DNA of 64,000 nucleotides from NCBI RefSeq assembly GCF_001613105.1, contig NZ_BDBS01000056.1:20896-84895 (forward strand), read 5' to 3'. The stretch is from Nocardia pseudobrasiliensis NBRC 108224 (lineage in GTDB: Bacteria > Actinomycetota > Actinomycetes > Mycobacteriales > Mycobacteriaceae). How positions within the stretch are numbered: the stretch's first letter is position 1; every line of letters starts with the position of its first letter. The position numbers and the translations under genes were made by a program. The notes beneath the pieces are model-generated. The model was not told the DNA's origin. It ran no database searches and saw only the letters and a program-made list of their open reading frames with translations. This document shows, in pieces, positions 1-8,164 of the stretch.

Positions 1-1
1 G

Positions 2-385
2 GTGGCCGATGAATTCCTCACGCCCATGACCTCCTTCGCCGCGGTCGATGATCCCGCGCGCGATCGGCAGCTGGCCCAGGTGCTGGTCGACAAGGTGCTC
101 GAGGATCCACGCAAGTCGCGATTGTTTCTGGTGGAGCCGTATTCGAGCACCGGGCTCGGACAGACCACGATCGCGGTGATGCCCGCGTTCACGCGGTTGA
201 TTCAGGATCATCTGTTCACCCATATCGACGATCCCGAGCGGCGGCGGTTGGCGGCGGTCACCATGGCCTCGGGTAATGCGGGGATGTTCTCGGCGTGGTT
301 GAACGGGTCCTTGCGGGTGACACGGGATCAGATCGTCGATCATCTGGTGGCGGTTATTACCGCCTATCGGGCAATGTATCGCTAG
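2..385 (+). CDS. TetR-family regulator, C-terminal part (5' truncated by window)
   Basis: The frame is open from the first bases, so the gene very probably starts upstream and the DNA-binding half is outside the window. The visible 127 residues are all-helical and end in the pattern typical of TetR ligand-binding domains (SRV/T-R-DQIVDHLVAVITAYRAM, where the last helix closes the dimer interface). The GTG at position 2 is probably internal. No target gene can be assigned: the next gene, mgtC-like, lies 213 bp downstream on the same strand. The TetR assignment rests on the C-terminal helix only and is moderate. Confidence 0.55.
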   Translation: MADEFLTPMTSFAAVDDPARDRQLAQVLVDKVLEDPRKSRLFLVEPYSSTGLGQTTIAVMPAFTRLIQDHLFTHIDDPERRRLAAVTMASGNAGMFSAWLNGSLRVTRDQIVDHLVAVITAYRAMYR

Positions 386-598
386 CCTCGTTCGGGTTGC
401 CAACTCCTTCCGTTCGGTGTTAACTCCCAAACGCCTGGCGCCCCGACAGCCGAAGGGAGGTGGTCGTCATGCCTGATGGCAGTTCTCCATACCGATTCGC
501 CAACTATTCACTCGACGACCATCGCGCGCGCCACGGATTCGACGTCCCCGTCCGGTAGCCTGCGCGGCGCGGGTCGCTGCGAAATCCGGAAGGGTGCC

Positions 599-1315
599 AT
601 GACAACGCTGGAGATGCTGATCCGCCTCGCGGCCGGAATCGGCTGCGGCGCGGCGATCGGGCTGGAACGGCAGTATCGGGCCCGCATGGCCGGGCTGCGC
701 ACCAACACCCTGGTCTCGGCGGGCGCGACGCTGTTCGTCCTGCTGTCGGCGCACGGTTTCCACGGCGGCGACGCCGATCCGACCCGCGTGGCCGCGCAGA
801 TCGTCTCGGGTATCGGCTTCCTCGGCGCGGGTGTGATCATGCGCGAGGGCTTCACCGTGCGCGGCCTCAATACCGCCGCCACGCTGTGGTGTTCGGCCGC
901 GGTGGGTTCGCTGGCCGGTGCGGGCATGTACTCCACCGCGCTGGCGGGCACGGTCGCGATCGTGGTGGTCAACACCGCGCTGCGCTGGGTGGGTCGCTCG
1001 GTGGACCGCCGGCCCGAATCCGGTCAGGAGCAGACCACCTTCTACCACTTCGCCGCGATCACCAACGACGCCCATGAGGCCCATGTGCGCGCGCTGCTGG
1101 TACAGGCGTTGACGCGCACCGACTTTCGGCTGGTCTCGATCTCGAGCCGCAATTCCGAGGACGCCGAGGGCCGGGTGGAGGTGGTGGCGGAGCTGGTCGG
1201 CGAACAGCGCGACGACCGTCAGATGGAGACCGCGGTCAGCCGCCTGAGCCTGGAACCGTCGGTGACCAGCGTCGGCTGGAACATCCATCAGCCCGCCGGA
1301 TCGGAGCACCGATGA
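599..1315 (+). CDS. MgtC/SapB-family membrane protein
   Basis: A 238-residue protein with four or five membrane helices in residues 1-130 and a soluble ACT-like tail (about 150-225). Family motifs are plain: GLERQYRARMAGLRTNTLV near residue 21 and IVSGIGFLGAGVI near 70. MgtC proteins support growth in low magnesium and in macrophages and inhibit the F-type ATP synthase in Salmonella and mycobacteria; that role is family knowledge. The ATG at 599 is preferred over an upstream in-frame start at 476 because the membrane domain begins there and a GGAAGG-like ribosome site precedes it. The stop overlaps the next start by 4 bp (ATGA), so it is translationally coupled to the ABC permease, which is an unusual partner. 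Confidence 0.88.
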   Translation: MTTLEMLIRLAAGIGCGAAIGLERQYRARMAGLRTNTLVSAGATLFVLLSAHGFHGGDADPTRVAAQIVSGIGFLGAGVIMREGFTVRGLNTAATLWCSAAVGSLAGAGMYSTALAGTVAIVVVNTALRWVGRSVDRRPESGQEQTTFYHFAAITNDAHEAHVRALLVQALTRTDFRLVSISSRNSEDAEGRVEVVAELVGEQRDDRQMETAVSRLSLEPSVTSVGWNIHQPAGSEHR

Positions 1316-3045
1316 CCGTCCTGCGCTCCTATCCCGCGCGCGGCACCTACGACCGCCCCCGTTCGCGGCTGGCCGATATCGTCGTATTCCTCGGTGCGGC
1401 CGTACTGATCTGGGCGATCGTGCGGGTCTCGGACGGGCTGAACGTGCCGTTCCACGAGGGCGAGACCACCCATATCGCCACCGACGCCGCCGAACTTCCC
1501 TACTACGCCGCGCGGTCGCTGCTGCGGATGTTCCTGGCGCTGGGGTTGTCGATCGTCTTCACCTTCGCCTACGCCACCGCCGCGGCCCGGCTGCGCCGCA
1601 CCCGCGCGGTGCTGCTGCCGCTGCTCGACATTCTGCAGTCGGTGCCGATCCTGGGTTTTCTGTCGGTGACCATCACCGCGTTCATCGCCCTGTTCCCCGG
1701 TTCGCAGCTGGGCCTCGAGTGCGCGTCGATCTTCGCGATCTTCACCTCCCAGGCCTGGAATATGACCTTCGCCTTCTACCACAGCCTGGTGTCGCAGCCG
1801 CGCGAGATCGACGAGGCGGCACGCAATCTGAGATTGTCGCGCTGGCAACGGTTCTGGCGCGTGGATGTGCCCAGCGGAATGTTCCCGCTGGTGTGGAATT
1901 CGATGATGAGCTTCGGCGGCGGCTGGTTCTTCCTGGTCGCCTCCGAGGCGATCAGCGTCAACAACCAGAAATACGCGCTGCCGGGCATCGGCTCCTATGT
2001 CGCGGCCGCCTCCGGCGAGGGCGACGCCACCAAGATGCTGATCGCGATCGCGGTCATGATCGCCATGGTCATCGGGGTGAATGTGCTGTTCTGGCGGCCG
2101 CTGACCGCCTTCGCCGAACGCTTCCGCTTCGAGGATTCCGAACCCGCCCAGGCCCCGCGCAGTGTCACCCTGGATCTGCTGCGCCGCTCCCACATACCCG
2201 ATCTGCTGGGAAAGATCCTGGGCCCGTTGGTCTTTCCGCTGGATCGGGTGATGCGGGTGTTCGGGCTGGCCGAGCATCCGCTGCACGTGATTCCGGGGCG
2301 ACGCCGCGCGGGTGATCTCGTGTTCGGGCTGGCGCTGAGCGCGGTCATCGCGTGGGGCTGCTATCGGGTGATCGCCTATATCGCCGATACCGTCGGCTTC
2401 GGTGAGGTGAGTCACGCGTTCGGTCTGGGCGCGATCACCTTCGTGCGGGTGCTGGTACTGCTGGTGGTGTGCAGCCTGATCTGGGTGCCTGTCGGGGTGT
2501 GGATCGGGTTGAACCCCAGGGTTTCCCGCTTCGCGCAGCCGATCGTGCAGGTGCTGGCGAGCTTTCCCGCGAACTTCCTGTTCCCGCTGGTGACCGGCGT
2601 GCTTGTGGCCACCGGTGCGAGCCTGAACTGGGCGGGCACACTGCTGATGGCGCTGGGCGCGCAGTGGTACATCCTGTTCAACGTGATCGCCGGGGCCAGC
2701 GCGGTGCCCAACGATCTGCGCGAGGCCGCCGCGAATCTGCGCCTGCCGCGCGGACTGTGGTGGCGGCGACTGATTCTGCCCGCGATCTTCCCCAGCTATG
2801 TCACCGGCGCGATCACCGCCGCGGGCGGCGCGTGGAACGCCGCGATCGTCGCCGAGGTCGTGAGCTACCGGGGCGAGACCCTCACCGCGACGGGTCTGGG
2901 CGCCTACATCTCCGACGCCACCACCGGCGGTGACTGGCCACGCATCCTGGTCGGGGTGGTCGTGATGAGCGTCTACGTGGTGGGCATCAACCGACTGTTC
3001 TGGCGCCGCCTGTACGCGCTGGCCGAACGCCGATACTCGTTGTGA
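1312..3045 (+). CDS. Fused double-domain ABC importer permease (NitT/TauT-like)
   Basis: 577 residues containing two consecutive BPD_transp_1 permease domains. Each carries its own ATPase-contact (EAA) loop: EIDEAARNLRLSRWQRF near residue 164 and DLREAAANLRLPRGLWW near residue 467. The two halves are separated by a linker around 265-330. Such permeases work with an ATPase and usually a periplasmic binding protein to import small anions, sulfonates or metals; the substrate here is unknown. The ATPase follows 13 bp downstream, but no binding protein is present in this operon. The fusion gives a complete permease dimer from one polypeptide. Confidence 0.85.
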   Translation: MTVLRSYPARGTYDRPRSRLADIVVFLGAAVLIWAIVRVSDGLNVPFHEGETTHIATDAAELPYYAARSLLRMFLALGLSIVFTFAYATAAARLRRTRAVLLPLLDILQSVPILGFLSVTITAFIALFPGSQLGLECASIFAIFTSQAWNMTFAFYHSLVSQPREIDEAARNLRLSRWQRFWRVDVPSGMFPLVWNSMMSFGGGWFFLVASEAISVNNQKYALPGIGSYVAAASGEGDATKMLIAIAVMIAMVIGVNVLFWRPLTAFAERFRFEDSEPAQAPRSVTLDLLRRSHIPDLLGKILGPLVFPLDRVMRVFGLAEHPLHVIPGRRRAGDLVFGLALSAVIAWGCYRVIAYIADTVGFGEVSHAFGLGAITFVRVLVLLVVCSLIWVPVGVWIGLNPRVSRFAQPIVQVLASFPANFLFPLVTGVLVATGASLNWAGTLLMALGAQWYILFNVIAGASAVPNDLREAAANLRLPRGLWWRRLILPAIFPSYVTGAITAAGGAWNAAIVAEVVSYRGETLTATGLGAYISDATTGGDWPRILVGVVVMSVYVVGINRLFWRRLYALAERRYSL

Positions 3046-3058
3046 CAGGAGAGCTTTC

Positions 3059-4399
3059 ATGACCGCAACTCCTACCGGGACGGGCGAGGCCCTGCTGCAC
3101 GTCGACGGGGTGGGCATGTCCTTCCACGGGGCGGCCGGTGACACCCTGAATGTGCTCGATCACATCGATCTCACGCTGCACGACGGGGAATTCGTTGCGC
3201 TGCTGGGCCGTTCGGGTTCGGGCAAATCCACGCTGCTGCGCACCATCGCGGGGCTGATCGCGCCGACGGCCGGACAGGTCCGCTATCGCGGCCGACGCCT
3301 CGACGGGGCCAATCCCGGTGCGGCCCTGGTCTTCCAGTCCTTCGCGCTGATGCCGTGGTTGACCGTGCAGGACAATGTGGAGCTGGGTTTGGCCGCGCGC
3401 GGCATCGCCCCCGCCGAACGCCGCCGCCGCGCCCTGGACGCGATCGATCTGATCGGCCTGGACGGCTTCGAGACCGCCTACCCCAAGGAGCTGTCCGGCG
3501 GGATGCGCCAGCGGGTCGGCTTCGCCCGCGCGCTGGTGCTGGAACCGGATCTGCTGTTGATGGACGAACCGTTCTCCGCGCTGGATGTGCTGACCGCGGA
3601 GAATCTGCGCACCGAACTGGTGAATCTGTGGGAGACCGACGGATTCCCCACCCGATGCGTCTGCATCGTCACCCACAATATCGAGGAGGCGGTGCTATTG
3701 GCCGATCGGGTGGTGGTTCTGGGCGCGAATCCGGGCCGCGTCATCGCCGATATCCCGGTGGCCATGCCGCGTCCGCGCGATCGGCGCGCCCCCGGTTTCG
3801 AACTGCTGGTCGACGAGATCTACGGCCTGCTCACCGGCCGCGACACCGAACGCGCGCTGCCCGAACCGGATAAGGCGACCCCGACCGCGACCCCGCTGCC
3901 CGATGCCTCGGTCGGCGGGCTGGCCGGTCTGGTCGAACTGGTCTACGCCTCGGGCGGGCGCGCGGATCTGCCCGAGATCGCCGACGAATTGAATTTCGAG
4001 ATCGACGATCTGCTGCCGCTGGTCGACGCCGCGGCCCTGCTGGGATTCATCACCGTGGAATCCGGCGATGTGGTGCTCACCGAGATCGGCACCCGCTTCA
4101 CCACCGCCGACATCCAGGAGAGCAAGAAGATCTTCGCCGAACAGGCCCGCCACCGCGCGCCGCTGGTGCGCACGATCTGCAAGGGTCTGGCGGGCAGTGC
4201 CGACGGCAGTCTGCGGTCGAGTTTCTTCCTGGATCTGCTGCGCCGCGGCTTCGGACCCGACGATGCCCGGCGTCAGCTCGATATCGCCATCGACTGGGGC
4301 CGCTACGCGGAGCTCTACGACTTCGACGCCGACGACGACGAGATCACCGCGGATCGGGCTGCCGAGGAGTTCGCGAACGTTCGCGATCAGTGGAATTGA
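3059..4399 (+). CDS. ABC transporter ATPase with C-terminal AAA-associated domain
   Basis: 446 residues. The first ~250 are a complete ABC ATPase: Walker A GRSGSGKST (about 50-58), signature LSGGMRQRVGFARAL (about 145), Walker B LLLMDEPFSALD (about 166-177) and the switch His in IVTHN. Residues ~290-440 form an extra helical domain (LAGLVELVYASGG...FTTADIQESKKIFAEQ) matching the AAA_assoc_C extension found on some nitrate/sulfonate-type ATPases; its job is probably regulatory. Start chosen by AGGAGAG before ATG 3059. The 3' end overlaps the convergent TetR gene by 56 bp. Confidence 0.85.
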   Translation: MTATPTGTGEALLHVDGVGMSFHGAAGDTLNVLDHIDLTLHDGEFVALLGRSGSGKSTLLRTIAGLIAPTAGQVRYRGRRLDGANPGAALVFQSFALMPWLTVQDNVELGLAARGIAPAERRRRALDAIDLIGLDGFETAYPKELSGGMRQRVGFARALVLEPDLLLMDEPFSALDVLTAENLRTELVNLWETDGFPTRCVCIVTHNIEEAVLLADRVVVLGANPGRVIADIPVAMPRPRDRRAPGFELLVDEIYGLLTGRDTERALPEPDKATPTATPLPDASVGGLAGLVELVYASGGRADLPEIADELNFEIDDLLPLVDAAALLGFITVESGDVVLTEIGTRFTTADIQESKKIFAEQARHRAPLVRTICKGLAGSADGSLRSSFFLDLLRRGFGPDDARRQLDIAIDWGRYAELYDFDADDDEITADRAAEEFANVRDQWN

Positions 4400-5117
4400 T
4401 CGCGTCGCGCCGCTCCTCGCGCAGCCGCGACTCCAATCCGTCCAGCACGCACAGTAATCCGAAGTCGAAGGCCAGCGCGCGGGCGGCGGCCGGATTCTCC
4501 GGCTGGATCTCGATCATATCGGCGACCATGTCGGGATAGTCCGCTCCCGCCAGCTGCCGCATGGCCGCGTAGACGGTGTCGGTGTCGAAATCCTCGAGCC
4601 GTCCCCCGGTCTGGCGCAGCGCGATATCGGGCACCACCTGACCGACCACATAGCTGATCAGGGTGCCGTTGGCGTAGGCGGCGGTCATCGCGCCGAATCC
4701 GGCGGTGCGATAGGTGCGGCGCATGAAGTCCGAGAGCCGAAAAGCCTTGGGGCCCACGCTCGGTACGCGCCCGAACAGCGTCACCATCCACGGATGGGCG
4801 AGCATGGTCTCGCGCAGGCTGTAGGCGAATTCGGTCAGGGCCCGCCGCCACGGCACCTCGTCCGGATCGGGCAGCGCGACCTCGCCCCAGGCCTCGTCGA
4901 GGGCCAGCTCGAGTAATTCGTTCTTGTTGGCGACATACCAGTACAGACTCGTCGCCCCCGCGTCCAGCTTCGCCCCGAGCTTGCGCATGCTCAACCGGTC
5001 CAACCCCTCGGCGTCGAGCAGTTCGATCGCCGCGGCCACGATCTGGTCGCGCCGCAGACCTGAGGATTTGGGTTGGCGCGGCGGGCGCAGCCACACCGAT
5101 TCGAAGGGCTTGGTCAC
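4344..5117 (-). CDS. TetR-family repressor of the adjacent efflux pump
   Basis: 257 residues. An N-terminal helix-turn-helix (about 20-68; GLRRDQIVAAAIELLDAEG...SLYWYVANKNELLELAL) is followed by a TetR_C-type ligand domain (WRRALTEFAYSLRETMLAHPWMV). The LYWYV segment is characteristic of the TetR/TetR_C subgroup that controls drug-efflux MFS pumps. The GTG start at 5117 has AAGGTGG upstream. The gene diverges from a DHA2 transporter with a perfect 7-5-7 palindrome between them, so it very likely represses both. Its last 18 codons are antisense to the end of the ABC ATPase gene. Confidence 0.88.
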   Translation of the reverse strand: MTKPFESVWLRPPRQPKSSGLRRDQIVAAAIELLDAEGLDRLSMRKLGAKLDAGATSLYWYVANKNELLELALDEAWGEVALPDPDEVPWRRALTEFAYSLRETMLAHPWMVTLFGRVPSVGPKAFRLSDFMRRTYRTAGFGAMTAAYANGTLISYVVGQVVPDIALRQTGGRLEDFDTDTVYAAMRQLAGADYPDMVADMIEIQPENPAAARALAFDFGLLCVLDGLESRLREERRDAINSTDRERSRTPRQPDPR

Positions 5118-5143
5118 CAGGCCACCTTAATTCACTCGCACAT

Positions 5144-5162
5144 CGTACGAGTTTATCGTACG
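5144..5162. promoter_or_regulatory. TetR operator, 19-bp palindrome
   Basis: CGTACGA-GTTTA-TCGTACG is a perfect inverted repeat with 7-bp arms and a 5-bp spacer, centred between the divergent TetR and MFS starts and only 8 bp before the MFS GTG. Binding here would block both transcripts. The match to the neighbouring regulator is inferred from position. Confidence 0.75.
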
Positions 5163-5170
5163 GTGTCCCA

Positions 5171-6637
5171 GTGAACTCGAACAGTGTACGAGAGACGGCG
5201 GGGGCGCTCGAACGCGATCCTCGCCGCTGGTGGATTCTGGGCGTACTGTGCGCGGCGGTCCTGGTGATCGGAATCGACAGCACCGTGCTCAATCTCGCGA
5301 TCCCGTCCATGATCCGCGAACTGAATGCGAGCCCAGCCGATATCCAGTGGATTCTGGATGCCTATGTGCTGGTCTTCGCCGGACTGCTGCTCACCGCGGG
5401 GTCGCTGTCCGACCGATACGGCCGCCGACTGGCCCTGATCACGGGCGTGGCGATCTTCGGGGCGGCTTCGCTGGCGGCGGTGCTGGCGACCGAACCGTGG
5501 CAGGTGATCGCGGCGCGGGCGGCGATGGGTGTGGGCGGTTCGGTGCTCATGCCGTCGACGCTGTCGATCATGATGACGACCTTCGCCGAGGATGAGCGCC
5601 GCAAGGCCATGGCGGCCTGGTCGACGGTGGCGATGGTGTCCATCGTGCTCGGTCCCACGCTGGGCGGCCTACTGCTGCAACACTTCTGGTGGGGCTCGGT
5701 CTTTTTGCTCAATATCCCCTTCGCGGTGATCGCGGTCATCGCCGCGGTGGCGCTCATGCCCGAGAGCAAGGGCGATCAGCGGCCGATCGATCCGGTGGGT
5801 GTGGTGCTGTCGATCGTGGCGCTCACCGCGACGGTGTACGTCATCATCGAACGGGAGTGGAATATCGCGGTGATCACGCTGGCCATCCTCGCCGGGGTGG
5901 CGTTCATCTTCTGGGAGTCGCGATCCACGCATCCGATGCTGCCGCTGGCGGTATTCCGCAGCCGCGCCTTCACCGGCACCTGTCTGACCTTGCTGCTCAT
6001 GACCTTCGGCATCGGCGCGGTGATGCTCATGCTGACCCAGTATCTGCAGTTCGTGCTCGGCTTCAGTCCGATGAAGGCCGGTCTGGCGCTGTTGCCGTTC
6101 GCGGTGGCCTCCACGATCTGCAACGGTCTCGGCGCGACGCTGGGCAAGACCCTCAGCAATCGCGTGCTGATCGTCTCGGGTCTGCTGGTGATGGCCGTGG
6201 CCTTCGCGATCCTGGCCACTGCCGACAGCTACGCGTGGGTGCTGGGCTCGATGCTGATCATGGGCATCGGCAGCGGTCTGGCGGGCCCCGCCGCCTACGC
6301 CTCGATCATGAGCGCCATCCCGCTCGAACACGCCGGTGTGGGCTCGGCGATGAACGACACCCTGCTGCAGGTCGGTCAGGCGATCAGCATCGCCGTCCTC
6401 GGCAGCGTGCTGGCCGGGGTCTTCACCGACAGGATGCCCGCCGAAATCCCCGCGGCGGCAAGGGATTCGATCGGCGCGGCCTTCCAACTCGGCTACGGCG
6501 ATCAGGCGGGAGCCGCGTTCACCGCGGCCATGCACTACGGCGCGTGGATCAGCACCGGATTCACCGCGGCCGCGGCGGTTCTGGGATTGGCGCTGTTGCG
6601 CGCTCCCAAACCCGCCGCGGTCCCCGAACCGGCCTAA
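5171..6637 (+). CDS. MFS drug:H+ antiporter, DHA2 (EmrB/QacA) family
   Basis: 488 residues with about 14 membrane helices. Family motifs: the helix-1 segment GIDSTVLNLAIPSMIRELNAS, motif A GSLSDRYGRRLALITG (about 80-95) and the helix-5 motif C region VSIVLGPTLGGLLL (about 158-171). Members export hydrophobic or cationic drugs at the expense of the proton gradient. The GTG at 5171 has no Shine-Dalgarno sequence and sits right after the operator, so the mRNA may be leaderless. Paired with the divergent TetR gene; induced export of the TetR ligand is the simplest reading. Confidence 0.9.
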   Translation: MNSNSVRETAGALERDPRRWWILGVLCAAVLVIGIDSTVLNLAIPSMIRELNASPADIQWILDAYVLVFAGLLLTAGSLSDRYGRRLALITGVAIFGAASLAAVLATEPWQVIAARAAMGVGGSVLMPSTLSIMMTTFAEDERRKAMAAWSTVAMVSIVLGPTLGGLLLQHFWWGSVFLLNIPFAVIAVIAAVALMPESKGDQRPIDPVGVVLSIVALTATVYVIIEREWNIAVITLAILAGVAFIFWESRSTHPMLPLAVFRSRAFTGTCLTLLLMTFGIGAVMLMLTQYLQFVLGFSPMKAGLALLPFAVASTICNGLGATLGKTLSNRVLIVSGLLVMAVAFAILATADSYAWVLGSMLIMGIGSGLAGPAAYASIMSAIPLEHAGVGSAMNDTLLQVGQAISIAVLGSVLAGVFTDRMPAEIPAAARDSIGAAFQLGYGDQAGAAFTAAMHYGAWISTGFTAAAAVLGLALLRAPKPAAVPEPA

Positions 6638-7038
6638 TCCGCCACGAGACGCGAACCCCAGGCACCGAATTCGCGTTGGCGGCGGATCAGATACGCGCCC
6701 GGCGCGCTGCCGGTGGCCCCGTGTTCGGGATGCATCAGGTAGGCGACGGCGGTGGTGGTGAACAGCCCCAGCGCCAAGCCTTCCGGATCGTCCACCGACC
6801 GGGTCCACCGGCAGGTTCCGGATTCGGCGACCAGGGTGTGCGGATTGCCCCCGGCCGGGCCGCGCAGCACCTCGACCCCCTCCGGCCGGACATGCGACCA
6901 CTGCGCGTCGGGACCGACCGTCACCTCCGGCAGCATGGACGACGGGATGACCAGCAGATCGCCCTGGGCGTACATCCCGTCCACGACGGGAATGCGCAGG
7001 GACTGCTGGAAGTGTTCGAGGGCAAGGGAATTCGTCAT
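6634..7038 (-). CDS. Conserved hypothetical protein linked to DUF6745 gene
   Basis: 134 residues, no signal peptide or membrane segment, mixed alpha/beta composition (RIPVVDGMYAQGDLLVIPSSML...HTLVAESGTCRWTRSV). It lies 9 bp downstream of the DUF6745-like gene on the same strand and is almost certainly cotranscribed with it; ATG 7038 follows a GGTGATC-type site. The end overlaps the convergent MFS stop by 4 bp. No enzymatic motif was recognised. The acidic, aromatic-rich sequence suggests a small binding or partner protein, but this is a guess. Confidence 0.7.
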   Translation of the reverse strand: MTNSLALEHFQQSLRIPVVDGMYAQGDLLVIPSSMLPEVTVGPDAQWSHVRPEGVEVLRGPAGGNPHTLVAESGTCRWTRSVDDPEGLALGLFTTTAVAYLMHPEHGATGSAPGAYLIRRQREFGAWGSRLVAD

Positions 7039-7047
7039 GTGATCACC

Positions 7048-8076
7048 TCAGGTGCGTTGAACGAGAAGACAGTACTGCGCCGCGCTCAGCCCGTAGGTCC
7101 AGGCGACCGCGGCGATCGGATCGGTGAAATGTCCCGGCACGCTGAGCCCGTAGCGGCGGCGGGTGCCGTCGCGCTCGAGGGAGCCGTTGGTGGCGACCAC
7201 GACGCGCCGATCGCGCGCCATGTCGTAGAGCAGCAGCTCGAATCCGTCGTTACCGGGATCGGGCGCGGTGGCCACCAGCCGCGTTCCGGCCTGTTCGAGG
7301 TAGGCGGGCCAGCCGAGGTTTTCGATTGCGCAGCGGCGGATTTCGATATTGGTCTCCGCGTCGACGGCCGCGGCGGTGGGTGCGGTGATCACCCATTGCG
7401 GGACGCGGACGCCATGCCAGAAATACAGTTCCCAGCCGTCGACGTAGCGCACGGCGGGCCCGTCGGCGCAGTGCAACCGCACCTCGTCGAGATCGCCCGC
7501 GGGTTCGGTGCGCAGCACGCGCGGCCGCTCGGCGACCACGCAGGTCCGCTCCCCCGGCCACCATGCCCCGCACAGCCGATCGACCTCGGCCCACGCGCGC
7601 CACAGCGGTGCCGCCGATTCGCTACGGCCCCAAGGGAATTCCGCCCACACCGAACACCAGCCCGAAGTGCTGTTCCACGTCCACAGCGGATTGTCGCCAC
7701 CCTCGTGCGCGGCGTCGAGCACCGCCCGCACGCAGCTGCTCCACGATTGCGACCACGGTATCGCCACCGTGCGGTCGAACCGTTGCAGACCCGCCACGGC
7801 CCCCATCCACGGTTGGCGCACGAGTTCCGAAAGCCGTTGCAGAACCGGCGAATCCGATATTCGATACGGTCGCCACGGCTGGCCGGGCTCGCCGGTGGCC
7901 ACCGCGAGCAGCGGTGAGGAGGCCCACCGGATCCGCGGTGGACCCAACCCTACGAGCCGATACAGTTCACAGATTGCCGCCTCGGCGGCCACACGATCGA
8001 CCGGTTCGGTGGATCGCAGCCACTCCGATCGACGACGACGAATGTCCGCAGCGTCCCGCTGCCAGAGTGCACTCAC
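7048..8076 (-). CDS. DUF6745-like protein
   Basis: 342 residues, soluble. The central and C-terminal segment has the features I associate with DUF6745: a 'DGPAVRYVDGWELYFWHGVRVPQWV' block (about 200-225), then a run with 'NIEIRRCAIENLGWPAYLEQAG' and 'LLLYDM...RRVVVATNGSLERDGTRRRYGLSVP'. These proteins sit in variable regions of actinomycetes and are of unknown function; the WHG-V-VP/NIEIRR layout resembles a degenerate leucine-rich or toxin-immunity-like repeat fold, which is only a suggestion. GTG start at 8076. It forms a two-gene unit with the downstream 134-residue protein. Confidence 0.68.
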   Translation of the reverse strand: MSALWQRDAADIRRRRSEWLRSTEPVDRVAAEAAICELYRLVGLGPPRIRWASSPLLAVATGEPGQPWRPYRISDSPVLQRLSELVRQPWMGAVAGLQRFDRTVAIPWSQSWSSCVRAVLDAAHEGGDNPLWTWNSTSGWCSVWAEFPWGRSESAAPLWRAWAEVDRLCGAWWPGERTCVVAERPRVLRTEPAGDLDEVRLHCADGPAVRYVDGWELYFWHGVRVPQWVITAPTAAAVDAETNIEIRRCAIENLGWPAYLEQAGTRLVATAPDPGNDGFELLLYDMARDRRVVVATNGSLERDGTRRRYGLSVPGHFTDPIAAVAWTYGLSAAQYCLLVQRT

Positions 8077-8164
8077 CGAACAGCGGTGGTGTCGTCCTTT
8101 CCAACGATCATGCAGCCATGGTGACAGACGACCCCACCGCTGGGCAACTGCGCTACCGAATTCC

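Noticed and set aside
386..598. M-box (magnesium) riboswitch before the mgtC-like gene
   Set aside because: The conserved M-box segments are not visible in this 213-bp gap; only a short purine-rich site just before the start is clear.
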